This document shows positions 16,935-25,383 of a stretch of 64,000 nt of DNA, piece after piece. The notes beneath the pieces were generated by a model. That model was not told the DNA's origin. It saw nothing but the letters and a program-made list of their open reading frames with translations, and made no database searches. The DNA is from Sphingobacteriales bacterium (GTDB lineage: Bacteria > Bacteroidota > Bacteroidia > Chitinophagales > Chitinophagaceae). The DNA lies in NCBI GenBank assembly GCA_004144175.1, contig SEFT01000009.1, positions 62,001-126,000 on the forward strand, given 5' to 3'. Position numbers and translations under genes: made by a program. Position 1 is the first letter of the stretch; each line of letters opens with the position of its first letter.

Positions 16935-18200
16935 CTACTGTTCCGCTCTGCGTTTATGAAAGCTATTCCTATTGCCGTTGTTGGGCTTTCTTGCCGGCTT
17001 TTGGTAGACTGCATCGGGCCTGCGCACTACATCTTTGTTCTTCGGCAGGTTTATCTTAGGTCCTTCAGCAGCTTCAAAAGGATGTGACTTTACCACCGGA
17101 ATCTGGAAGCCGATCAGCTTCTGTATCCCTTTCAGGCTGTCCATTTCTTCAGAGTCGCAGAAGGAAAGTGCCATGCCTGATGCACCTGCACGGCCGGTAC
17201 GGCCTATACGGTGTACATAGGTCTCCGGTACTTCGGGTAGCTCATAGTTAATAACGTGCGGTAGCTCATCTATATCGATACCACGAGCTGCGATATCGGT
17301 AGCTACCAGTACTCGGATGGTGTTTGATTTGAAATCATTCAGTGCACGTTGTCTTGCACCCTGAGATTTGTTACCATGTATAGCAGCCGCCTCTACGCCC
17401 GACTTGTGCAGGTCTTTCACCAGCTTATCGGCGCCATGCTTGGTACGGGTAAATACCAGCGAACGGGTAATGGACTTATCGCGCAATATATGTGCGAGCA
17501 AGCCTTTTTTGTCTTTTTTCTCTACCATGTACAGGGCTTGCTGTATGGTTTCTGCAGTAGAAGATACGGGGGTTACTTTTACCTCTACCGGCTTGTGCAG
17601 GATAGTATTGGCCAGCTTCTGTATCTCCGGCGGCATAGTGGCCGAGAAGAAAAGCGTCTGCCTTTTGGCAGGCAGCTTGGCAACTACTTTCTTTACATCA
17701 TTGATAAAGCCCATGTCGAGCATACGATCAGCTTCGTCAAGTATGAAAACGCTGATATTGCTGATGCTCAGCAGATTTTGCTGCATAAGATCGAGCAAGC
17801 GGCCTGGGGTAGCTATCAATACATCGATGCCCGCACGCAGCACTTTTACCTGCGCACCCTGCGGTACACCGCCAAATATAGCGGCATGTTTCACCCTCAG
17901 GTTGCGGCCATAGGCTGCAAAGCTGTCGTTTATCTGTATGGCCAACTCCCTGGTAGGGGTTAATATCAGAGTATGGATAGGCTGAGGGCCCTTGCCCAAT
18001 GAAACACGCGATATTGTTTGCAATATTGGTATCGCAAAAGCTGCTGTTTTACCGGTACCAGTTTGGGCGCAGCCCAGTACATCTTTACCATCCAGTATCT
18101 CGGGGATGGCGTTTTGCTGGATAGGGGTAGGTGTAGTATATCCTTCTGCCTCGATCGCTTCGAGTATAGGAGATATAAGATTCAGATCTTTAAATGTCAT
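16935..18200 (-). CDS. DEAD-box ATP-dependent RNA helicase (RhlE-like)
   Basis: The 421-residue protein contains the full helicase set: Q motif (PTPIQQNAIP), motif I AQTGTGKT, Ia PTRELA, DEAD in DEADRMLDMGF, SAT, the ARGIDI segment and HRIGRTGR. After about residue 375 a short basic tail (KPARKPNNGNRNSFHKRR) may bind RNA. RhlE-type helicases act in ribosome maturation and RNA turnover. It follows an RRM protein gene by 27 bp on the same strand and lies beside a ribosomal operon, which fits a role in ribosome assembly or cold adaptation. Confidence 0.94.
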   Translation of the reverse strand: MTFKDLNLISPILEAIEAEGYTTPTPIQQNAIPEILDGKDVLGCAQTGTGKTAAFAIPILQTISRVSLGKGPQPIHTLILTPTRELAIQINDSFAAYGRNLRVKHAAIFGGVPQGAQVKVLRAGIDVLIATPGRLLDLMQQNLLSISNISVFILDEADRMLDMGFINDVKKVVAKLPAKRQTLFFSATMPPEIQKLANTILHKPVEVKVTPVSSTAETIQQALYMVEKKDKKGLLAHILRDKSITRSLVFTRTKHGADKLVKDLHKSGVEAAAIHGNKSQGARQRALNDFKSNTIRVLVATDIAARGIDIDELPHVINYELPEVPETYVHRIGRTGRAGASGMALSFCDSEEMDSLKGIQKLIGFQIPVVKSHPFEAAEGPKINLPKNKDVVRRPDAVYQKPARKPNNGNRNSFHKRRAEQ

Positions 18201-18227
18201 AGTAAAATTTAGAATGTAACAAAAACG

Positions 18228-18494
18228 TTAGGATGCCACTTTATCGCAAAAGCGCGGGCTATGTATAGCCTCACTCACAGAGATAAATTGCTCCTTAAAA
18301 CGTTTCTTATTTAATGCGTTAATGGCAGTTTCGCCATGTACTGCTTCTTCCATCAGCACGTAAGCAAATCCGCGGTTATTTCCTTCGTTATCTTTAGCTA
18401 CGCAGCTATCCCTTACCTCGCCATATTGCTGAAATAATGTCTTAATATCGTCGTTCGTAATCTCGTTTCCAAGATTGCCTATAAAAATCTTCAT
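18228..18494 (-). CDS. RRM-domain RNA-binding protein
   Basis: The 88-residue protein is one RNA recognition motif with RNP2 IFIGNLG at the start and RNP1 RGFAYVLME in the middle, as in the small Rbp proteins of Bacteroidota and cyanobacteria. It is 27 bp upstream of the helicase gene, so the two are likely cotranscribed. The predicted RNA leader is pyrimidine-rich. Targets unknown. Confidence 0.9.
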   Translation of the reverse strand: MKIFIGNLGNEITNDDIKTLFQQYGEVRDSCVAKDNEGNNRGFAYVLMEEAVHGETAINALNKKRFKEQFISVSEAIHSPRFCDKVAS

Positions 18495-18573
18495 GGTAAT
18501 TTATTTAAAATTAAAGATGGTAGATCAATGGAGCCAGAAGGGCGAAGCAGACAATGCTGCGGAGATGAGCTAA

Positions 18574-18581
18574 CAAATATA
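18574..18581 (-). promoter_or_regulatory. -7 promoter box of the RRM-helicase unit
   Basis: TATATTTG on the minus strand matches TAnnTTTG and is 79 bp before the RRM start codon, giving a leader of about 75 nt rich in C and T. No convincing -33 box. Confidence 0.5.
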
Positions 18582-18657
18582 ATATGGTAAAGATACTAAT
18601 TTATAGTATTACTACCTAAGCCGGAGTGTTAAAAGTTGTTGATAAGGGTATAAGGAT

Positions 18658-18687
18658 CAAAAAGAACGGCCTTTTACAAGGCCGTTC
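18658..18687 (-). terminator. Terminator of the cold-shock-domain gene
   Basis: The stem gaacggcctt/aaggccgttc with loop ttac is followed on the minus strand by a run of five U. Confidence 0.88.
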
Positions 18688-18693
18688 ATATAC

Positions 18694-19143
18694 TTATTTA
18701 ATTTTTTTAACGTTGAAAGCTGCCAGCCCTTTTGCCTCATGCTTTATTTCGAACGATACTTTATCGCGCTCTTTGATCGGCTCGCTCAGGTCGTTCTGGT
18801 GAACGAAGATGCTCTTTTGGCTCCTGAGGTCGTTGATGAACCCGTAACCTTTATCGTGGTTGAAGAAGTTCACAATACCTTTTCTCAGTCCGTCCTCTTC
18901 AGGATCAACCTTTGCCGCACCCAGCTGGATATCTTCCAGCGCGATGTCTTTCTTATTCGTTAAGTCAGGAGGAGTGTCAGACAAATTGCCATTCTCATCA
19001 ACAAATGCGAACATTTCTTCCAGCCCTTTCCCTTTGCTACTGTTAGCTTTACGATCTTCGGCGCGGGCTATTTTCTCTTTCTTTTTTTGTTGCTTTTTCT
19101 TTTCCTTGTCTTTTTTCCCTGTTGTTTCTTTTGATTTAGCCAT
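18694..19143 (-). CDS. Cold-shock-domain protein with lysine-rich N-terminal extension
   Basis: Of 149 residues, the last 60 or so are a cold-shock domain (RKGIVNFFNHDKGYGFI ... IFVHQNDL ... VSFEIKHEAKGLAAFNVKKIK), in which the usual RNP1 KGFGFI is replaced by KGYGFI. Residues 1-35 are almost all Lys, Glu and Arg (KDKEKKKQQKKKEK) and probably add nonspecific RNA binding or an extended tail. The open frame reaches 19179, but ATG at 19143 (MAKSKETT) is the likelier start. Typical CspA is 65-70 residues, so this is an extended variant acting as an RNA chaperone. Confidence 0.85.
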   Translation of the reverse strand: MAKSKETTGKKDKEKKKQQKKKEKIARAEDRKANSSKGKGLEEMFAFVDENGNLSDTPPDLTNKKDIALEDIQLGAAKVDPEEDGLRKGIVNFFNHDKGYGFINDLRSQKSIFVHQNDLSEPIKERDKVSFEIKHEAKGLAAFNVKKIK

Positions 19144-19360
19144 AATTTCCGCAAAGGTCGTATTTTCTTTGAAAAACACAACGTATAATTTTTATATTGG
19201 TATTATAAAATACAATAGCTCATACAGCCAGCTAAGTATTTGCAGCAATAATGCCCGGCTAAACCCACCGCATAATTCATCCATAGGACATATTTTCGCC
19301 TGGAAACCACTCATTTATACCAACATTACTTCGGGTTTATAATTGAAAATGCAATAATAT

Positions 19361-19393
19361 TTTGGGCTACCGCGTTTAAAAGGCCTACCTTTA
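19361..19393 (+). promoter_or_regulatory. Promoter of the 19487 RRM gene
   Basis: TTTG at 19361-19364 and TACCTTTA at 19386-19393 are separated by 21 bp, one base from the Bacteroidota consensus. The same arrangement (TCTG, 20 bp, TATCTTTA) stands ahead of the 58460 gene. Confidence 0.6.
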
Positions 19394-19486
19394 GCTTATT
19401 ACGGGCTTTTCGCTTTCTCTGATCCGCTTTCTTTCCTTTCAGTCCTCGCCGGCGCCCCTTCTTTTCACCTTTTAAATATTTACGCT
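19394..19486 (+). promoter_or_regulatory. Pyrimidine-rich 5' leader, copy A
   Basis: The leader carries TTTCGCTTTCTCTGATC at 19408-19424, identical to 58364-58380. TATTAC stands before it, and TTCAGTC plus TCGC, then a tract ending TTTACGC, follow it in both copies. About 93 nt lie between the -7 box and the start codon. It is probably a regulatory 5' untranslated region, for example a protein-binding or thermosensing element. Confidence 0.6.
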
Positions 19487-19765
19487 ATGGATCTATACAT
19501 AGGTAACCTGTGCAAGCAGGCAATGGATACTGACCTCAAAAAGGCATTTTCGGCATTTGGTAATGTTATGTCTGCACATATTGTAACAGATAGCTACACC
19601 AGAAGATCGCGCGGATTTGCATTTGTAAAGATGGAAGACCGGATAAGCGGGGAGAGGGCTATTTTGAAGCTGGACCGCGCTATTTTTATGACCCAAACGC
19701 TTATCGTAAGAGAAGCTAGTAATAAGGAGTCGCTTCAGCTTAGTGGCGGCTTCAATAAAGTATAG
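19487..19765 (+). CDS. RRM-domain RNA-binding protein
   Basis: The 92-residue protein is a single RNA recognition motif: RNP2 LYIGNLC at residues 3-9 and RNP1 RGFAFVKME at about 45-53. A short C-terminal tail follows. It resembles the small RRM proteins of Bacteroidota that affect mRNA levels. It is separated by 26 bp from the next small gene and preceded by the long shared leader, which could be an autoregulatory target. Confidence 0.9.
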   Translation: MDLYIGNLCKQAMDTDLKKAFSAFGNVMSAHIVTDSYTRRSRGFAFVKMEDRISGERAILKLDRAIFMTQTLIVREASNKESLQLSGGFNKV

Positions 19766-19791
19766 TATTTCCCCAGATTAAATAAAATAAC

Positions 19792-20100
19792 ATGAAGAAA
19801 GAGATATCTGTAGAGTATAAGCAAGTAGATAATACAAGCACAGGCGCTATCGTCATCAATTACTCGATGGATAAGGATAATGATGCACTGAACCTGGTGT
19901 GTATGGTAACATCATTCTACCCTGAAGCCTCGACATGGCTACGGATGCGGAAGTTCGGTATGAGAGCGGTTAGCAGAGGCAAAGCTTATATGCCGGTATT
20001 TGATCATGATGCCATCGACCGCTCTGTAGAGATGTCCTTATTTATCGATCATGCCTATAAAATGATCATGAAGCAGGAGAATATTACGATGACTGCATAG
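19792..20100 (+). CDS. Hypothetical protein of 102 residues
   Basis: No family recognised. The protein has mixed charge, no signal peptide and no membrane segment, so it is cytoplasmic. A helical C-terminal part (SVEMSLFIDHAYKMIMKQE) follows a central segment with several aromatic and basic residues (STWLRMRKFGMRAVSRG). It sits 26 bp after the RRM gene and overlaps or abuts the next gene, so the three probably form one unit. Confidence 0.7.
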   Translation: MKKEISVEYKQVDNTSTGAIVINYSMDKDNDALNLVCMVTSFYPEASTWLRMRKFGMRAVSRGKAYMPVFDHDAIDRSVEMSLFIDHAYKMIMKQENITMTA

Positions 20101-20141
20101 TGTATACACTACCAATACAACTTAGAAGAATAAACAGATTT

Positions 20142-20357
20142 ATGATAACAGAAGAAATTGATTACTACAAAGCCAACAGGGAAGAGTTCATCACCTTGTA
20201 TAATGGTAAGCATCTGGTCATTAAAGACAAGCAGATAATTGGTGTATACAACACCAATAGCCAGGCTTATGATGAGACTATAAAATCGCATCAGGTAGGC
20301 ACATTCATCATTGAGCGGCCATTTAACTTGAAGAAGCCAAAAGCGTTTGCGGTATAG
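20142..20357 (+). CDS. DUF5678-like small protein
   Basis: The 71 residues (MITEEIDYYKANREEF...) show the pattern of DUF5678: an N-terminal helix, then YNGKHLVIKDKQIIGVYNT, and an end with GTFIIERPF. Function unknown. The frame is open to a GTG at 20100 that overlaps the preceding stop (TAGTG), so a coupled start there is possible; the ATG at 20142 agrees better with the domain border. Confidence 0.65.
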   Translation: MITEEIDYYKANREEFITLYNGKHLVIKDKQIIGVYNTNSQAYDETIKSHQVGTFIIERPFNLKKPKAFAV

Positions 20358-20370
20358 TGCTAATATTTAA

Positions 20371-20405
20371 AAAGGGCTGTGTAATACTACACAGCCCTTT
20401 TCTAT
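20371..20405. terminator. Bidirectional terminator between the DUF5678-like gene and the M2 peptidase gene
   Basis: A 13-bp perfect stem aaagggctgtgta/tacacagcccttt with loop atac lies between two converging genes. Confidence 0.9.
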
Positions 20406-20421
20406 TTTATCATTTTGATTT

Positions 20422-22227
20422 TTACAACTTCTCAGGCAGCGTATAGGTCCTGCCCTGGTTCTGCACCTTCAGCCAGTCTACCAGCGGCTGAAAGTATTCG
20501 AGCATTGCTTTAGCATTTAGGTCTTCGCCCGTGCTCTCCTTTAGTACATCACACCATTCTTTTGAAGCGCCCGTGTACATGATCTTCTTCATAAAATCGC
20601 CAATGGCTTTATAGCCATAGTAGTTAGTAGCGCGCGGGTCCTGATGAAGGATGTTCTTTGCTATATGGTTGTGCAACTGATAAAGTATGGCATAAGAAAG
20701 CGCATAGTCATAATACTGCGCCGGGTCGTCGTTGATATGCGTTTTTGTAGCCGCATCGCAGTATTCCTCGCCACGTGGCGATGGCGGTACGATGCCCTGA
20801 TACTTTTTAGAAAGCTCCCACCATTTGGCATTGAACTGGTCGGGACTAAGGCTGTCTACATACATAGCCTTCTCAAAATTGCTCATAGTACCCGCCGCAA
20901 ACGGGATAAACACGACTGAGTTGAGCGCTTCTTTAAGTAGCGCCTGTATACTGTCTACCTGCACATTAGGGCTAACAAGGCCACGTGCTGCGAGGTAAGG
21001 CTTCTGCATGGCAGCCAGTCCCATCATGGTGCCTATGGCCTCGTGGTACGCACGATTGGCACCGCCGCGCAGTAGTGGCGGTACGTCCTTATTAGTATAG
21101 GTCATGTAATAGTAGATATGTCCCAGCTCGTGGTTGGCCGTTTCAAACCATTCTGAATTTGGCTCTACGCTCATCAGGCTTTGTACTCTTTCTCCAAGGT
21201 CCATATGCCAGGCCGATGCGTGGTTGTTCTTCTTCACATTAGAATCGGCATGGTAGGGGTACAAGCTGGAGTTGGTCCAGAAGTTTTGCGGCAGCTTCGG
21301 GAAGCCCAGGCTCACATACAGGTTTTCCCCTTCCTTTACGATCCACTCGGGCGATTTGGTACGCAGCACACTATCCAGGTTGATGCCTTTTACATCTACC
21401 ATCGAGCTCCAGTCTTGTCCCCAGCGGTTAGGCAGCCAGTGTGCAGGCAGGTAGTCAGGCACTGTGCTCACGCCGTATTTTTTAGCCAGCTCATATCGCA
21501 TCCAGGTATGCAGCTCACGGTACAGCGGGCGCAGGTCGTTTATCAGCCTGTCCATCAGCTCCGTCATCTCGGGCGTCTTCAGGTCGTAGTCGGTCACCTG
21601 GTAGGTAAAGTAGTCGTCGTAGCCGAGTGCCTGCACTGTTTGGTTGCGCATATTACGCAGGCTCACCAGTCCCGGTTTCAGCGTCTTCCCTACTTCCTTG
21701 CTGGCGTTCCAGGCAGCAAGTCGCTTATCGAGGTTGGTTTCCTTCTTTAGTATCTCATCGATCTCGTTGGTGCTTACCTTTTTGCCATTGAGCATGTATT
21801 GATATCCGTATAGTTGGCGTGTCTGGTCGTTCTCAGCTTTGATGCGCGCCTTCACCAGTTCGGCAACGGTTTGTGGGTTGTTGGCTGCCGCATATAGTAT
21901 CAGCTTTAGTTGCTTCTTCTGTATATCGGTCAGCTGATCTTTCTGCTCCAGGTACTTTCTCGCCTGTTCTATATTCTCCTTACTACCGGTAAATGCGGCC
22001 ATGGCCTCGTCGGCATTACGGGCATTAACCGTATTGGTCGAATCTCCCTCTACTATCTCGGTATTCGATTTCCACTGGGCATTGCTGGAGTTAGTGTACA
22101 GCTGCACATATTTTTGGGTATAGTTGTCTATAAATTGCTGCGCGCCTGATTGTGTGGCCTGCTTGGCATTTTCGCAGGATGCAAAAATGCATACTGATGC
22201 AGTGAGCAGTGCAAGGGACTTTCTCAT
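20422..22227 (-). CDS. M2-family (ACE-like) peptidase lipoprotein
   Basis: The 601-residue protein has a lipoprotein signal (MRKSLALLTASVCIFASC) and the gluzincin motif HELGH at residues 366-370 within WFETANHELGHIYYY, with the downstream glutamate ligand in NRAYHEAIGTMMG. This is the peptidyl-dipeptidase fold of angiotensin-converting enzyme, here in a bacterial, membrane-attached form that likely cuts peptides in the periplasm or on the surface. An upstream TTG at 22233 is open, but the ATG at 22227 starts the signal. Last gene of a four-gene unit with gaps of 21-32 bp. Confidence 0.93.
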   Translation of the reverse strand: MRKSLALLTASVCIFASCENAKQATQSGAQQFIDNYTQKYVQLYTNSSNAQWKSNTEIVEGDSTNTVNARNADEAMAAFTGSKENIEQARKYLEQKDQLTDIQKKQLKLILYAAANNPQTVAELVKARIKAENDQTRQLYGYQYMLNGKKVSTNEIDEILKKETNLDKRLAAWNASKEVGKTLKPGLVSLRNMRNQTVQALGYDDYFTYQVTDYDLKTPEMTELMDRLINDLRPLYRELHTWMRYELAKKYGVSTVPDYLPAHWLPNRWGQDWSSMVDVKGINLDSVLRTKSPEWIVKEGENLYVSLGFPKLPQNFWTNSSLYPYHADSNVKKNNHASAWHMDLGERVQSLMSVEPNSEWFETANHELGHIYYYMTYTNKDVPPLLRGGANRAYHEAIGTMMGLAAMQKPYLAARGLVSPNVQVDSIQALLKEALNSVVFIPFAAGTMSNFEKAMYVDSLSPDQFNAKWWELSKKYQGIVPPSPRGEEYCDAATKTHINDDPAQYYDYALSYAILYQLHNHIAKNILHQDPRATNYYGYKAIGDFMKKIMYTGASKEWCDVLKESTGEDLNAKAMLEYFQPLVDWLKVQNQGRTYTLPEKL

Positions 22228-22259
22228 TATCAATTAATTAGTTTGGATAAAAATAGACA

Positions 22260-23552
22260 TTATTTCTGCCCGCTCAATCGCCCGGTAAGGCTGATAAGCA
22301 TATTGGCCAGGCCATCGATGTTCTCGAGCGACAGTTCTTTGGCTACGTCGAACACATCGTGATAGTGGCCTTTAGTGCCGTTGCCAAAAATGAAAACTGC
22401 AGGTACGCCTTTCTCCGCAAAGTGGTAATGATCGCTGTTGGAGGTCTTTTCTCTTTTATTGAGCTTAGGCAGGTATTGCTTTTCTTTATTGATCTCCTCC
22501 ATTATGGCAAACTCCGGCTCATTCTCGGTGCCGTTTACTACGGTGATTCCATTGGTAGCGTCGCCTGTCATATCGAGGTTCACCAGGAAACGGATCTTAT
22601 CAAGCTGGAAGAGCGGATTATTCACATAATGCTTTGAGCCCAGCAGCCCGGCCTCCTCTCCGCTAAAGCCGATAAATACGGTTGAGTAGCGCTGTGGATG
22701 TGCTGCAAAGTATTTAGCCATATACATCATCAGGGCGGTGCCGCTGGCATTGTCGTGCGCACCAGGGAATACGGTATGCCTGCCCATCTGGCCCAGATGG
22801 TCGTAGTGGGCGGTAAACACAATAAAACTATCGGGCCGCTCTGTGCCGGGCACAACGCCTATTACATTCTGGCTTTTGAAGGATGGTATGTATTCCGTTT
22901 CTACTGTAACGGCGGCATTCCTTATCCATCGCTTAGGCAGCACGGTGTCTTCTACATATACTATGGTAGCAGGTACGGTATCCGTATTGGCGGTCCATAT
23001 AAGCTTACCGTGTTTGGGTAGTATGTATAAGCCATCGGGGAATTCTTTGGCGAAAGAGCGTATCGAATGTTTCAGGTATTTGCTGACGGTATCCGAGTTC
23101 TTTAAAAAATAGGCTCTGTCGGGGCGGAACTGCGTTTTCACCATAGCCCAACTTACGCTGTCCTTTACTTTTTTTAGGTCTATTTTGCGCAGCTTTATCT
23201 TCTCTGTTTTGTAAGGAGAGCTACCTGCATATACAATGTAGTCGGGACCAGGCTTTAGTTCTTTCTTGTTTATCTTGAAGTATACCGTACCGGGGAAGGT
23301 ATTGATAGAAAAAGAATACGGCTGGTAATAACTGCTATCGGCCTTGATCGACTTTACCCCGAACTCACGAAACTTCTTTTGGATATAAGCAGCAGCCTTG
23401 TCACCGCCTTTACTGACGTAGCCACGGCCATGCATCGTAGTGCTGGATAGTGTGGTTATCTCATGCTTCAGCCAGCGTTTTTCGCCCTGCGCGAATGAGG
23501 TTAAAGCTGTTAATATAATAAGTGCAGTTGTGCTTAAGAGTTTCATGATCAT
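22260..23552 (-). CDS. Secreted M28-family zinc aminopeptidase
   Basis: The 430-residue protein has a signal peptide (MKLLSTTALIILTALTSFAQ) and the metal ligands of family M28: His/Asp in FTAHYDHLG, Asp in GAHDNASGT, the Glu-Glu pair in FSGEEAGLLG, Asp in LVNLDMTGD and a late His in NSDHYHF. The two zinc ions would activate water to remove N-terminal amino acids from peptides. The start may be 23552 or 23546. It is followed within 32 bp by the M2 peptidase gene, suggesting linked peptide use. Confidence 0.93.
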   Translation of the reverse strand: MIMKLLSTTALIILTALTSFAQGEKRWLKHEITTLSSTTMHGRGYVSKGGDKAAAYIQKKFREFGVKSIKADSSYYQPYSFSINTFPGTVYFKINKKELKPGPDYIVYAGSSPYKTEKIKLRKIDLKKVKDSVSWAMVKTQFRPDRAYFLKNSDTVSKYLKHSIRSFAKEFPDGLYILPKHGKLIWTANTDTVPATIVYVEDTVLPKRWIRNAAVTVETEYIPSFKSQNVIGVVPGTERPDSFIVFTAHYDHLGQMGRHTVFPGAHDNASGTALMMYMAKYFAAHPQRYSTVFIGFSGEEAGLLGSKHYVNNPLFQLDKIRFLVNLDMTGDATNGITVVNGTENEPEFAIMEEINKEKQYLPKLNKREKTSNSDHYHFAEKGVPAVFIFGNGTKGHYHDVFDVAKELSLENIDGLANMLISLTGRLSGQK

Positions 23553-23580
23553 CGACGGGCAAAAATAAGGCGACGCTTTA

Positions 23581-24402
23581 TTAATCGTCGTCTGAAGATT
23601 TCTTTTTCTTTATCAGGCTGGTCAGGGGGTTCCGTAGTTTCTGGTAGCCCATTAAGTCAACCTTTACGCTGCCTACCAGTATAGGGCTATCTACACGAAC
23701 GGGAAGGTGGTTGGCATCATCGCTTACCCACACCATCATTTTCTCACCGCCTTTAAAGATGGTACCCTCTATCAATAGCGGGCTTAGCTTAATAGCATTA
23801 AAGGTGCCATATTTTGTAGTAATACGCTCCTTACCTATATAGCGTACATAAAGGCTGTACACATGGTCGTCAAGAAACATGCTGAAAGGTATCTTATCGC
23901 CGGGCTTGTACTTGTTGTAGTCTATATTGCGGGCATAGTATATAGCCGACAATACATCCTGTATACAATTCGGAACTTTAAAGGTCTTGTTATTTGAGGT
24001 AGCCTGCCCCGCAGCCTGGTTGAAGGTGACGTTGTTCAATATTTTAAATCCACCCTCATTTACATTCCTTACAAATTTGGCAGGCAGCAATGTTTCCACA
24101 TCTATATAGGTCTCATAACGGTCACGTACTTTGTAGAACCACTCGTATGATTTCAAAGTTTTACCATCGCCAATGATGTGGTATACGCTCCTGCCATTAA
24201 GCTGTTCCAGTACCGTTTGGAAGTCGGCCTCGCCCGCACCTACCCACATAGGGCCCATATTGTAGTATACCTTGAAGTGCAGCTTCTCGCCCTCCTGGAA
24301 GCTATTATTGCTCAAGCCACAAAAATCGTTTTGCGCAAAAGCCGGTAGTAATGCAGTAAAGAATGTTATACAAACAAGGACAATTTTTTTCAATACGGGC
24401 AT
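23581..24402 (-). CDS. DUF3108-domain secreted protein
   Basis: The 273-residue protein has a signal peptide ending ALLPAFAQ and the DUF3108 pattern: an early segment EGEKLHFKVYYNMGPMWVGAGEADF, then YRVRDRYETYIDVETLLP-like strands and MMVWVSDDANHLPVRVDSPI near the end. Such proteins are predicted periplasmic lipocalin-like beta barrels of unknown function. The tail is lysine-rich. Third position counting from the 3' end of the flippase-to-M2 unit. Confidence 0.85.
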   Translation of the reverse strand: MPVLKKIVLVCITFFTALLPAFAQNDFCGLSNNSFQEGEKLHFKVYYNMGPMWVGAGEADFQTVLEQLNGRSVYHIIGDGKTLKSYEWFYKVRDRYETYIDVETLLPAKFVRNVNEGGFKILNNVTFNQAAGQATSNNKTFKVPNCIQDVLSAIYYARNIDYNKYKPGDKIPFSMFLDDHVYSLYVRYIGKERITTKYGTFNAIKLSPLLIEGTIFKGGEKMMVWVSDDANHLPVRVDSPILVGSVKVDLMGYQKLRNPLTSLIKKKKSSDDD

Positions 24403-24423
24403 TGTTTACTCTATAAAAATATA

Positions 24424-25383
24424 TCAACGAATGTAACGCATCCTTAGTAGCAGGATGCTGCCTGCTATTGCAGGTAAAATTAAATTAATACACCATATAC
24501 CGATCGTAGCGCCTAATATACCGATCGTATTATCCGAAAAATGATGAAATAAATACAAGCTCACCTGTCCCCGCTCCCCCAACTCAACCAACGCCAGTGT
24601 AGGAATAACCGCCATTACCCAGAAGAACAGTGCTGACATCAGGAAACCCTCTACAGGCGGCAGCATTACATTCATCCAGCGCAACAAGACCAAATACTGT
24701 GCCGTATAAGTTGCGAAGCGAAGTAAAGATAACCCCAGAATTGTTAATTGTTCCTTATTTGTAAACCGCCGAAGCAGTTGACCATACACTCTAAACTTGC
24801 GCAGCCACTTCACTCTTTCTATCAACGGTGCCCACTGCTCGAACCTTGCATAGAGTATGGCGATGCCGGTAGTGAATACCGCGCAAGACAGCAATGCGAT
24901 AATTGAAATAATACCGGGGAAGGCAGCATTATAATAAATAAGGCTAGCTAAGCCGAAGATGAATAATGCCAACATCTGGGCTACAGCCCCCAATACCGAT
25001 ACACTGATAAGGCGGAAGGTATTTTTCCGCCGCATATACAGCAGACGGCCGGGATACTCTCCCAACCTGTTGGGCGTTATCAGCGAAAAGGTGATGCCTG
25101 CTAGGCAGCTGGCCAGAGCATCTTTAAAGCTAAGTGGCCTTGCGGTAGATGCTAGTAAATGCCACTTGCGTGCTTCGAGGCCAATGTTGACCGGCATAAG
25201 CAATATGCAAAGCCAAAGCAGGTAATCGGGGCCTGTTTGCCAAAGCGAAGAGGGGTTTACCTCATCAAGCCTGCCTATCTGTTTTTGTATCTGTATATAT
25301 ATGCCCCATAATAGCAACGCAGAAACGGCTGCGCCCAGCGTATAGTTGAGCCATATTTTGGTACTTTTGCTTAAAGTCTTCAT
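24424..25383 (-). CDS. Flippase-like integral membrane protein (LPG synthase TM family)
   Basis: The 319-residue protein has about eight membrane segments and the pattern of the lysylphosphatidylglycerol synthase TM/UPF0104 family (LLMPVNIGLEARKWHLL, ITFSLITPNRLGEYPGRLLYM, LALVELGERGQVSLYLF). Members move lipids or glycolipids across the inner membrane. The frame is open far upstream, to 26175, but that part overlaps ruvC and is not hydrophobic. Start at 25383 (MKTLSKS) or 25395 (MLLQMK). The chosen ATG is immediately next to the ruvC start on the other strand. Confidence 0.83.
   Translation of the reverse strand: MKTLSKSTKIWLNYTLGAAVSALLLWGIYIQIQKQIGRLDEVNPSSLWQTGPDYLLWLCILLMPVNIGLEARKWHLLASTARPLSFKDALASCLAGITFSLITPNRLGEYPGRLLYMRRKNTFRLISVSVLGAVAQMLALFIFGLASLIYYNAAFPGIISIIALLSCAVFTTGIAILYARFEQWAPLIERVKWLRKFRVYGQLLRRFTNKEQLTILGLSLLRFATYTAQYLVLLRWMNVMLPPVEGFLMSALFFWVMAVIPTLALVELGERGQVSLYLFHHFSDNTIGILGATIGIWCINLILPAIAGSILLLRMRYIR
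25362..25369 (+). promoter_or_regulatory. -7 promoter box of ruvC
   Basis: TACTTTTG matches TAnnTTTG, 14 bp before the ruvC start codon and inside the 5' end of the opposing gene. It would give a leader of under 10 nt. Confidence 0.5.

Larger units (their letters stand above)
19180..19486. other. Divergent intergenic region with the first copy of the shared leader
   Basis: No gene is visible between the cold-shock gene and the RRM gene. Positions 19361-19486 hold the promoter and pyrimidine-rich leader that recurs at 58317-58459. The part 19180-19350 shows nothing clear. Confidence 0.6.

Noticed and set aside
20100-20141. GTG start of the DUF5678-like gene overlapping the upstream stop (TAGTG)
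   Set aside because: The 14 extra residues lie outside the domain and look random; the ATG at 20142 is preferred, though coupling cannot be fully excluded.
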